NCBI GenBank assembly: GCA_964610155.1
Contig: CAZSUY010000001.1
Coordinates: 310,001-374,000, forward strand
Direction of reading: 5' to 3'
From: JAFGBM01 sp964610155
Lineage (GTDB): Bacteria > Actinomycetota > Actinomycetes > Actinomycetales > Demequinaceae
Length of the DNA: 64,000 bases
The notes beneath the pieces were generated by a model. It had not been told where the DNA came from. It ran no database searches and was given only the letters and a program-made list of their open reading frames with translations. Of this stretch, positions 43,570 through 51,356 are shown one piece after another; position 1 is the first letter of the stretch; each line of letters starts with the position of its first letter. A program made the translations under genes and the position numbers.

Positions 43570-44534
43570 GCGCACAGAGAAGGGGCCTTGGACGGGGGCT
43601 GGGGGCACTCATTCCGATAGAGGCGATGACCGAGCGACCGAGCGACGTCTTCTTCACCCCGACGGATGGGGCTCGCCACAGGAGGCCCGGCGAGGACCTA
43701 GGACTGTTGCCGGTTCCGGGCGCGACCTTCGCGTACCTCGACATCGACGAGATCGTCCCTAATCCGCGTCAACCCCGGACCGCGTTTGACGAGGACTCCC
43801 TGGCGGAACTCGTCGGCTCCGTCAGGGAGGTAGGAATCCTTCAACCGATCGTCGTGCGACCACATCAGTCGGGAGCGGGATACGAACTCATCATGGGAGA
43901 GCGGAGGCTCCGAGCGGCAAAAACCGCCGAGCTCAAGTCAATCCCTGCCATTATCCGCAATACGGATGATACGGACATGTTGCGCGATGCGTTGGTAGAG
44001 AACCTCCACCGATCGGAGCTCAACCCCCTTGAAGAGGCGGCGGCATACCAACAGCTACTCGACGATTTTGGAATCACACACGAGCAACTGGCCGAGAGGC
44101 TTTCCCTCTCACGCCCCCAGATCACCAACACCCTGCGGCTCCTCAAGCTCCCACCCCTCATCCAGCGAAGGGTCGCGGCAGGGGTGCTGAGCGCCGGTCA
44201 TGCCCGGGCGATTCTGGGCTTGAGTGATCAGGCCAAGATGGAACAGCTCGCCCAGCGAATCGTGGCCGAGGGGCTGTCGGTGCGCGTAACGGAGGAGGCT
44301 GTCGCCCTAGGCATTACTACAAAGCAACCCCGAAAGTCGGCCAGAGCCAGGGGGAAGGCCGGCGCCCTGGATGAAGTGGGAGTCCGGCTGGGAGATCGCC
44401 TGGACACCCGAGTGAAGATCGAGCTCGGGCAGGCTAAGGGCAAGATCGTCATCGAATTTGCAAGCGTCGAGGACCTGGGCAGGATCGTCGAGATCATCGA
44501 CCCAACAAGTCACGGGAGCCAGCGGAAGGCCTAG
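43566..44534 (+). CDS. parB: Chromosome partitioning protein ParB
   Basis: A 322-aa parS-binding CTPase. N-terminal RRGLGRGLGALIP is the ParA-interacting motif; IVPNPRQPRTAFDEDSLAEL, GYELIMGERRLRAAKTAEL and ALVENLHRSELNPLEEA form the CTP-binding region; the helix-turn-helix is around LAERLSLSRPQITNTLRLL; a C-terminal dimerisation domain follows. ATGA overlap with parA. Confidence 0.96.
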   Translation: MSAQRRGLGRGLGALIPIEAMTERPSDVFFTPTDGARHRRPGEDLGLLPVPGATFAYLDIDEIVPNPRQPRTAFDEDSLAELVGSVREVGILQPIVVRPHQSGAGYELIMGERRLRAAKTAELKSIPAIIRNTDDTDMLRDALVENLHRSELNPLEEAAAYQQLLDDFGITHEQLAERLSLSRPQITNTLRLLKLPPLIQRRVAAGVLSAGHARAILGLSDQAKMEQLAQRIVAEGLSVRVTEEAVALGITTKQPRKSARARGKAGALDEVGVRLGDRLDTRVKIELGQAKGKIVIEFASVEDLGRIVEIIDPTSHGSQRKA

Positions 44535-44543
44535 TCCCGTTTG

Positions 44544-45476
44544 CTACACCTTTTGGGCAAGCCCGACGATCTCCTTGTACACGTCGGCGAGGTCACGGCC
44601 GGAGGCCTCGATCGCCTGGGGGAAGAGCGAGGTCTCCGTCATTCCCGGGGAGACATTGACATCAAGGAGTTGAGGGGTGCCCGTCGTATCGAGGATGAGG
44701 TCGACGCGGGAGAGGTGACGAAGGGTGAGGACCCGGTGAACATCGAGGGCGGCCTGGGTCACAGTTTTGGCCTGGCGCGAATTGAGCCTTGCGGGGGCGA
44801 AGTACTCCGTGCGTCCGGGGTTGTATCGGGCGTCGTAGTCGTAGTTTCCTTCCGTAACGATCTCGACAGCCGGAAGTGCATAGGCGGTATCCCCATCGCC
44901 CACGACCGATATTGCGATTTCGATACCGGTGATGGCCTTTTCGACGAGGGCGACATCGTCATAGGCGAAGCAGTCGACCATCGCCCGCGGGAGGTCCTCC
45001 CGCGTCGTCACCGTCGCCACCCCAAGGGCGGAGCCTCCTCGTGTGGGCTTGACGACGAGGGGAAGGCCGAGCCGATCTACCATTGCGTCGAGCACATTGT
45101 CGGCACCGAGCTCGCGGAACAGGCTGGCGGGGAGGGTGACGTGGTCAGGGGTGGCGAGGCCTGCCTTGTGGGCGACCGTCTTGGCGATGGGCTTCGACCA
45201 AGCGACACGAGCGGAACGGGGATCGGTGCCGATGTACGTTACTCCGCACATCTCGAGGACGTCTTGGAGCGCACCGTCCTCTCCGGAGGCACCATGAAGG
45301 AGGGGCCACACGATGGTGTCAGAGAGGGAGCGCAGGAAGGGGACGAGGGAGGAATCGACGTCGCGGACCTCGGCCTTGATTCCGACGCCGCGAAGGGCCT
45401 CGGCTACGCGCCTTCCAGATCGGATAGAGACATCGCGTTCGTGCGAGAGGCCACCCGCGAGGATCAGGACGTCCAT
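44544..45476 (-). CDS. ddl: D-alanine--D-alanine ligase
   Basis: A 310-aa ATP-grasp ligase that makes the D-Ala-D-Ala terminus of peptidoglycan precursors. Seen: LAGGLSHERDVSIRSG, PLLHGASGEDGALQ, LPLVVKPTRGGSALGV, YNPGRTEYFAPA, and LLDVNVSPGMTETSLFPQA with metal and ATP ligands. Rather short for a Ddl (310 versus about 350), in the range of Ddl B types. Convergent with parB 9 bp away. Confidence 0.93.
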   Translation of the reverse strand: MDVLILAGGLSHERDVSIRSGRRVAEALRGVGIKAEVRDVDSSLVPFLRSLSDTIVWPLLHGASGEDGALQDVLEMCGVTYIGTDPRSARVAWSKPIAKTVAHKAGLATPDHVTLPASLFRELGADNVLDAMVDRLGLPLVVKPTRGGSALGVATVTTREDLPRAMVDCFAYDDVALVEKAITGIEIAISVVGDGDTAYALPAVEIVTEGNYDYDARYNPGRTEYFAPARLNSRQAKTVTQAALDVHRVLTLRHLSRVDLILDTTGTPQLLDVNVSPGMTETSLFPQAIEASGRDLADVYKEIVGLAQKV

Positions 45477-45502
45477 GGTTCCTCCTTCTATCGGATGAGT
45501 CG

Positions 45503-46804
45503 CTAGGCAAGATCGGGGGCGGGAAATGAGACGGTGTCGGGACCAGGCTGTCTACCGGTTCCGAAGGTTCGAACGAGGTCGAGTTCGGCATCGATGACGC
45601 CGGCAAGCCGACGGATGCCCTCCTGGATACGTTCTGGGGTGGGGTAGCAGTATGAAAGACGCATATGGTCGGCGCCCTGTCCGTGATAGAAGAACGCCGT
45701 GCCAGGAACGTAGGCCACGCGGGCCGTCACGGCCCTCGGCAGCATCGACTTGGAGTCGAGGCCCTCGGGTAACTGCACCCAGGTGTAGAAGCCCCCGGCC
45801 GGTACGTTCCAGGAAGCCTGTGGGATGTGTTCATTGAGGGCGGAGATCATCGCATCGCGACGCTCTCGATATTGCTCGCGGAAGGCCTTGATCTGCCCAA
45901 GCCAGTCGTAGTGATCGAGATACGTCGAGATAGCGAATTGGGAGGCATGCGAGGGACAAAGGATGGCCGACTCCGAGGCCAGGACGAGTTTTTCCCTGAT
46001 CGCGTGGGGAGCGACCGCCCATCCGATTCTGAAACCAGGAGCGAGGGTCTTCGAGAAGGATCCGAGGTAAATCACACCGTCTTCGTTGAGGGAGCGTATG
46101 GCCGGGATCGGTTCGGAGTCGAATCCGAGGAGACCATAGGGGTTGTCCTCGACGATGAGAACCCCGTAGCGGTGGGCGATTTCCAAAATCTGAACTCGCC
46201 GCTCCTCAGCGAGGGTCACGCCGGCCGGATTATGGAAGTTAGGCACGACATACAGCAACTTCGCACGGCGACCATCGGTCTTGAGGCGGGCGAAAGCGTT
46301 CTCCAGTTCGGAAGGGATTAGCCCATTGGCGTCCATGGGGACGTGAACGACATCCGCCTCGTAGGCGCGGAAGACGCCAAGGGCGCCCACATACGAAGGT
46401 GATTCCGTCACGACAACATCACCGGGATCGAGGAAGATCCTGGCGACCAAATCGAGGGCCTGCTGAGAGCCCGTGGTAACGACGATGTCGTCGGGATGGG
46501 CCGTGATGCCCTCTAGGCGCATGACGTCCAGGATCTGCTCTCGCAGGACCTCGTCGCCCTGCCCGGATCCGTACTGGAGGGCGACTTCACCCCGTTCGAT
46601 GATGAGTCTTTTAAGGAGTTCCCCGATCTCTTCGAGGGGAAGCCCGCCGATGTAGGGCATTCCGCCCGCAAGCGAAACAACCTCGGGGCGATTGGCGACG
46701 GCGAAGAGGGCCCTGATCTCAGAGGACCGCATGGCGAGGGCGCGGGAGGCATACGACTCGAGCCAGGGATCGAGTCGGGTTCCTTCTTTCTCGGAGCCGC
46801 CCAT
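45503..46804 (-). CDS. PLP-dependent aminotransferase, class I/II (2-aminoadipate type)
   Basis: A 433-aa fold-type I aminotransferase. The PLP lysine is in LGSFSKTLAPGFRIGW; YGSGQGDEVLREQI, TTGSQQALDLVARIFLDPGD, NFHNPAGVTL and VEDNPYGLL are typical of the LysN/MocR-like subgroup, but there is no N-terminal GntR DNA-binding domain, so it is an enzyme. Aromatic or branched-chain amino acids or 2-aminoadipate are possible substrates. It lies 26 bp upstream of ddl on the same strand. Confidence 0.88.
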   Translation of the reverse strand: MGGSEKEGTRLDPWLESYASRALAMRSSEIRALFAVANRPEVVSLAGGMPYIGGLPLEEIGELLKRLIIERGEVALQYGSGQGDEVLREQILDVMRLEGITAHPDDIVVTTGSQQALDLVARIFLDPGDVVVTESPSYVGALGVFRAYEADVVHVPMDANGLIPSELENAFARLKTDGRRAKLLYVVPNFHNPAGVTLAEERRVQILEIAHRYGVLIVEDNPYGLLGFDSEPIPAIRSLNEDGVIYLGSFSKTLAPGFRIGWAVAPHAIREKLVLASESAILCPSHASQFAISTYLDHYDWLGQIKAFREQYRERRDAMISALNEHIPQASWNVPAGGFYTWVQLPEGLDSKSMLPRAVTARVAYVPGTAFFYHGQGADHMRLSYCYPTPERIQEGIRRLAGVIDAELDLVRTFGTGRQPGPDTVSFPAPDLA

Positions 46805-46856
46805 GCGCGACAGTCTCTCACGTTCAAGGAGGGACCGGCATCAAGCGGTCAGGAGG

Positions 46857-48290
46857 TCACCGAATGAGTTCGCGGATCCTCTTTTCGAGGGAAGGCTTCT
46901 TCTGGGGGCCCACGACAGAGGTGACGATCCCTCCATCGCGAATGAAGATGATAGTGGGGAGGCTGGAGACGGCATACTCGGCGGCGAGCGTGGGGTTGGC
47001 ATCGGCATCGACCTTGACGATCTTGATCTTGCCGGCGTACTCCTGGGCCAGCTCATCGAGGATCTGAGAGAGCGCACGGCAGGGGGCGCACCAGGAGGCC
47101 CAGAAGTCCACGACGACGGGTAGATCGGAGCGGAGGGCCTCTGCCTCAAATGACGAGTCAGTGGCATCGACGGGGTTGGCGAGGATCGTGGGGTTGAACG
47201 TCCTCAGGCGGGGTTTGGCAGGAGAGGCGACCTTTGAGGTCGGGACGGGGGCCTCCACAGGGACGGGGGCCTCCACAGGGACGGGGGCCTCCACAGGGAC
47301 GGGGTCATCGACCGGAACGGGGGCCTTCACGGGGACGGGGGCCTTCACGGGGGCGGCCTCCTCAATGGTGTCGAGATAGCGCTGGGCATCGAGCGAGGCG
47401 GCGCAACCCGACCCGGCAGCAGTGATCGCCTGACGGTAGCGGCTGTCGACAAGATCCCCGCAGGCGAATACCCCCTCGATGTTGGTGGCTGTCGTCCGAT
47501 CATGGACCAGGACGTATCCGGAGACGCTCGTGTCGACGACGCTCTTGACGAGTTCGGAGCGTGGGTCGTGGCCAATGGCGACGAAGAGTCCATCGACCTC
47601 AAGCGTGCGTGGGGTTCCTGTCTTGACATTCCGGACGCGCACGCCCGTGAGTTTGTCGTCCCCATCGAGGCCGACGATTTCGGAGTTCCAGACAAACTCG
47701 ATCTTGGGGTTCGCCTGAGCCCGATCGGCCATGATCTTGGAGGCACGGAGGGAGTCGCGCCGATGGATGAGATAGACGCTGGATGCGAATCGGGTCAGGA
47801 AGGTCGCCTCCTCGATGGCGCTGTCCCCACCACCGACGACCGCGACGGCTTGGTCACGGTAGAAGAATCCATCGCAGGTTGCGCACCACGAGACACCCCG
47901 ACCGGATAGACGTTTTTCGTCCTCGAGCCCCAACTCACGATAGGCGGATCCCATCGCGAGGATGACGGCTTGGGCTTCGATGACCTTTCCACCACCCGTA
48001 GTAATCGTCTTGATTGGGCCCTCAAGGTTCAAGGCGGTTGCATCGTCGAGCATGACCTCCGCACCGAATCTCTCGGCCTGGGCCTGAAGGCTCGCCATAA
48101 GGTCAGGGCCCTGGACGCCCTCGATGAAGCCGGGAAAGTTCTCGACCTCGGTCGTATTCATAAGAGCGCCACCGGCCGTGACCGATCCGGCGATTACCAG
48201 GGGATTGAGGCCGGCGCGTGCCGAATAGATTGCGGCGGTGTATCCGGCGGGGCCGGAACCGACGATGACGATGGGACGGGTCTCGCTCAC
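46857..48290 (-). CDS. trxBA: Thioredoxin reductase-thioredoxin fusion
   Basis: A 477-aa single protein. Residues 1-310 are TrxB: FAD motif GSGPAG (11-16), redox pair CATC (Cys136, Cys139), NADPH motif GGGDSA, and GVFACGD. Residues 313-350 are a linker of VEAPVP/VKAPVP hexapeptides. Residues 370-477 are a thioredoxin with active site WCAPC (Cys401, Cys404) and the cis-proline in SSLPT. A fused TrxB-TrxA is known from Mycobacterium leprae; most actinobacteria have separate genes at this locus. The active site has Ala instead of the common Gly. GTG start with AAGGA upstream. Confidence 0.95.
   Translation of the reverse strand: MSETRPIVIVGSGPAGYTAAIYSARAGLNPLVIAGSVTAGGALMNTTEVENFPGFIEGVQGPDLMASLQAQAERFGAEVMLDDATALNLEGPIKTITTGGGKVIEAQAVILAMGSAYRELGLEDEKRLSGRGVSWCATCDGFFYRDQAVAVVGGGDSAIEEATFLTRFASSVYLIHRRDSLRASKIMADRAQANPKIEFVWNSEIVGLDGDDKLTGVRVRNVKTGTPRTLEVDGLFVAIGHDPRSELVKSVVDTSVSGYVLVHDRTTATNIEGVFACGDLVDSRYRQAITAAGSGCAASLDAQRYLDTIEEAAPVKAPVPVKAPVPVDDPVPVEAPVPVEAPVPVEAPVPTSKVASPAKPRLRTFNPTILANPVDATDSSFEAEALRSDLPVVVDFWASWCAPCRALSQILDELAQEYAGKIKIVKVDADANPTLAAEYAVSSLPTIIFIRDGGIVTSVVGPQKKPSLEKRIRELIR
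47245..47352. repeat. Six tandem 18-bp repeats encoding the TrxB-TrxA linker
   Basis: Six consecutive 18-bp units. Units 1-3 (47245-47298) are identical, ACGGGGGCCTCCACAGGG; unit 4 (47299-47316) is divergent; units 5-6 (47317-47352) are identical to each other, ACGGGGGCCTTCACGGGG. On the minus strand each unit encodes six residues of the pattern PVEAPV / PVKAPV. The identical blocks suggest recent duplication or slippage. Confidence 0.95.
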
Positions 48291-48390
48291 GATGGAATCC
48301 TTGCGGTCGGTGGCTCGGATAGGGAATCCGATAGGGGCTCGTCGGTCCTAACAGATGATATTCCGGTTCTGTTCCCTAGGGGAGAGGAGG

Positions 48391-49626
48391 CTACAGGTCG
48401 GAGGGGGGTGTCTCGGAGGGGTAGAAGGTGTATTCGGGGTATTCCTGAGGTGGGGGGTTGTTGAGATCCACCGTTGGCACGAACGGACCCGTAAACCACC
48501 GAAGAGCGAAGATCCCCACGATTGACACGACGACGAGGCCTCCCAGGAGGAGCCATGGGGTGGCATCGAATTGCGGACCGGCGAGTGTCCGGTCGCGAGC
48601 GCGTTCGAGGAGCCTTTCGATGTGAGGCGAAGAGGGAAACCGTCGGTGGAGGAATTCAAGTAAAGCCTCGGGGACGGTGGGGACCTCGTCGACGAGGACG
48701 AGCTCTTCCAACTCCGCGAGGCGCCAATCCTCGTCAGCCTCTAAATCTGACTCCAGGGTGTCGACGGCGCTCTCGGAGGGTTCCGCGCCCCGTTCCCGGA
48801 GGGCCTCGATTGCGGCCTCGAGGTCAGTGACAGTCGCTTCCGGTTCGGGAAGTTCAACGACGATGGACGCAAGACGCGGGAAATAGGACTTCTTCAGGGG
48901 GAGAGACCGAAGAAGCTGGCGGTTCCATGAGGGAAAGACCCGGAAGAGGTCCGTGAGAGAGGGCCGACCGGCGGAATCCGAAACGACAAAGGCCAGGTCT
49001 CGCTCGGCGCGGGTGAGGTCCCGCGGCAAGTCTTCGGCAGAGACTTCGCTCGGGTCCAAACCGGTGACCGCGCGTACGAAGAGGAGGGCGAGAGCGAGGG
49101 CGTCGTCACGCTCGGTGACGTCTCTGATCTTGCGTTGGAGGTTGGTGAGGTTTGCCGCGATGCCGGCTCCGGCCAGGACGACGCGTCCCTGGTTGGTGAC
49201 AGACAGTAGTTCCGGCGTGATAGCCCCGTGGCGAAGCCCAAGAGAGGCGGCCGCCTCGACAGCCCGGGCGGCCTCACCGATGAGGGCTCGAGCGACGGGC
49301 GTAGGAATGATCCGCCGACTGAACAGGTCCGAAAACATGAGGCCCGCTGGTCGCTCGAGAACGACGAAGGGTCGCCCGGCCTCGTCATGGTCGTCGGATT
49401 CCAGGAGGCCGACCTCGATGATCCTGGCGAGTTGAGCGTGGCGAGAGGTGCGGGCTTCGTCGGTAGAGTCTCGGAAGGAGCGACGCGACTGCTCCTCGGC
49501 CAGGAGGATCGTGACAGGGGTATTGAGACGGGTATCCATCGCCAGCCAGGATTCGACCAATGGAAGACCGGATTCGATGGCCGAATCCAGAACGTAGCGA
49601 TTGGCGATAATAAGCCCAGAATTCAC
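48391..49626 (-). CDS. Stand-alone pseudokinase linked to murJ (MviN C-terminal-like)
   Basis: A 411-aa protein with a degenerate Ser/Thr-kinase fold (about 1-235). The VAIK lysine is replaced (PVTILL, residues 38-43), the HRD loop reads RHGAITPELL (132-141), and DFG is AGA (152-154), so catalysis is not expected. A charged region (260-345) leads to one transmembrane helix (357-377) and a short Pro/Tyr-rich outside tail. GTG start at 49626 has GGGAG six bases upstream. In M. tuberculosis an equivalent pseudokinase-TM unit is fused to MurJ (MviN, Rv3910); here it follows murJ by 38 bp. It is a likely FhaA partner and regulator of peptidoglycan precursor export (inference). Confidence 0.82.
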   Translation of the reverse strand: MNSGLIIANRYVLDSAIESGLPLVESWLAMDTRLNTPVTILLAEEQSRRSFRDSTDEARTSRHAQLARIIEVGLLESDDHDEAGRPFVVLERPAGLMFSDLFSRRIIPTPVARALIGEAARAVEAAASLGLRHGAITPELLSVTNQGRVVLAGAGIAANLTNLQRKIRDVTERDDALALALLFVRAVTGLDPSEVSAEDLPRDLTRAERDLAFVVSDSAGRPSLTDLFRVFPSWNRQLLRSLPLKKSYFPRLASIVVELPEPEATVTDLEAAIEALRERGAEPSESAVDTLESDLEADEDWRLAELEELVLVDEVPTVPEALLEFLHRRFPSSPHIERLLERARDRTLAGPQFDATPWLLLGGLVVVSIVGIFALRWFTGPFVPTVDLNNPPPQEYPEYTFYPSETPPSDL

Positions 49627-49664
49627 GCGTTGCTCCCGGAGTGCCGACCCTATGGTGTTCGGGC

Positions 49665-51356
49665 CTATCGTACGCGGGGGCGGAGGCGTCGAATGAACGG
49701 CGCCACCACGCCACGCCATTCATCGACCCGAAGGAGCCAGAGTCCCACACCGTACATCACGAGCATGATTGCGCCGACGGCGAGACAGATCACCGCGGCA
49801 AGAATGATGGAACCGAGCCCCGGCTCGCTGATGGTGGGCCCGAGCCGGACAAGGAACCAACCCAGCACAAGGGCTGGCAGTGCAGCGATTGTGCAGCGAG
49901 AGTGTACTCGGAACACCCTCCTTGCATCGAGGCCCCCGAGGCGCCTCCTGAGCCCACCGAGTCGCAGCGCCATTGCGATGGTGTTGGAGGCCGCCATTCC
50001 AAGCCCGATTCCGACAACCCACCACCGAGGTTCGAACTGATGCTGACCAACGAACGCGATCCCGACGAGGGCGATGGCCATGGGAATGTGGATGAGGAAG
50101 AGCGACCTCCCATCCTCGACCGCGAAATATACCGCCTTGATCAGCACCATCGCGCCGAGCGGAACGAGTCCGACCGCCATAGCCATCACGACGTACGCGA
50201 CGGACTCCACCTCTCCTGTGGTCGCGCTGGGGACGATCACCCGGACGATCGCAGGGGCGAGGGCGATGAGGGCGACGGTGGAGAAGATGGAGAAGACGGC
50301 GACGGTACGCAAACCCCGGGATATTTCACCCCTAAGCCCGACCATGTCGGAGGCCGCGGCGAAACGCGACATGCCCGTGAAGAGGGCTGTAACGATCGAG
50401 ACGGTGATCAACGAGTGAGGGACAAGATATATGAGGAGGGCGTTGGTGTATGCGGCATTGGAGGCCACGGAGTCGGACATCCCGCTAGCGGGACCCGCGG
50501 CCGATGCGATTCTGGTGCACCAGGCAACGGCGGCCTGCTCGACGAGAACGGCCCCGAGCGCCCAGCCGGCGACCTTCCGGACCCCGGAGAGCTCCCCCTT
50601 TGGCCCAGACCACTGGAACCGCCACCGGTATCCCAAACGGGCGAGAGGCCAGATGAGAACGATGGCTTGGACGGCGATCCCGAGGGTGGCGAAGCCGGCG
50701 AGAAAGGCGACCTTTCCCGGTCCCCAATTGGCCGCCAGGGACCCTTCGGAGGCGGCTACCGCGTCATACCGACCGAAGGCAAACAGAAAGGCAGCGAGGC
50801 CCACAATGGAGACGATGTTGTTTGCAACGGGAGCCCACATGTACGGCCCGAACCGCTCCTTGGCGTTGAGGACTTGGCCGAGTAGCGCATACATGCCGTA
50901 GAAGAACACCTGGGGCATCGACCATAGGGAGAAGGCGAAAGCAAGGGCGCGTAGTTCTGTCGACCAATCTTGGGTGAAGAGATTGACCAGTAGGGCGGCC
51001 CCTATGGTGAGGAGCACCGTCAGGACGAGCAGCATGGTCGTCCCAAGCGTGATGATCCTGTCGACGGTTCGCTTTCCGTCGGGGCGAGCCAGTGCCCGGA
51101 CGATCTGGGGGACCAGGACGGCGTTGAGGATTCCCGACAGGAGGATTGAGTACACAACCGTTGGGATCCGATGCGCAATGTCGAAAGCGTTGGCCGGATC
51201 GGCGTTGAGGCCGATTGCCGCAACGAGGAGCGCGGTCCGGACGAAGCCCAGGAGCCGGGAGACCGCGGTTCCGGAGGCCATAACGGCGGTGTTGCGTCGA
51301 AGCGACCGGCTGGGCTGAGGGGCTTCAGGCTCGAGGGATGGATCCGCTGTTGTCAC
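49665..51356 (-). CDS. murJ: Lipid II flippase MurJ
   Basis: A 563-aa MVF-family protein with about 14 transmembrane helices. RNTAVMASGTAVSRLLGFVRTALLVAAIG and IPTVVYSILLSGILNAVLVPQI form the N-terminal signature. It moves lipid II across the membrane for peptidoglycan synthesis. It ends right after the transporter domain and lacks the fused pseudokinase found in mycobacteria, which is the next gene. GTG start overlaps the DUF6049 stop (GTGA). Confidence 0.95.
   Translation of the reverse strand: MTTADPSLEPEAPQPSRSLRRNTAVMASGTAVSRLLGFVRTALLVAAIGLNADPANAFDIAHRIPTVVYSILLSGILNAVLVPQIVRALARPDGKRTVDRIITLGTTMLLVLTVLLTIGAALLVNLFTQDWSTELRALAFAFSLWSMPQVFFYGMYALLGQVLNAKERFGPYMWAPVANNIVSIVGLAAFLFAFGRYDAVAASEGSLAANWGPGKVAFLAGFATLGIAVQAIVLIWPLARLGYRWRFQWSGPKGELSGVRKVAGWALGAVLVEQAAVAWCTRIASAAGPASGMSDSVASNAAYTNALLIYLVPHSLITVSIVTALFTGMSRFAAASDMVGLRGEISRGLRTVAVFSIFSTVALIALAPAIVRVIVPSATTGEVESVAYVVMAMAVGLVPLGAMVLIKAVYFAVEDGRSLFLIHIPMAIALVGIAFVGQHQFEPRWWVVGIGLGMAASNTIAMALRLGGLRRRLGGLDARRVFRVHSRCTIAALPALVLGWFLVRLGPTISEPGLGSIILAAVICLAVGAIMLVMYGVGLWLLRVDEWRGVVAPFIRRLRPRVR

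Noticed and set aside
47245..47352. Tandem 18-bp repeats as a CRISPR array or noncoding repeat
   Set aside because: Units are contiguous without spacers and are a multiple of three, in frame inside the trxB-trxA fusion; they encode the linker.
49641..50885. Plus-strand open frame of 414 codons opposite murJ
   Set aside because: Shadow frame of the MurJ membrane protein, dominated by Pro, Asp, Arg and Gly; no start signal or motif.
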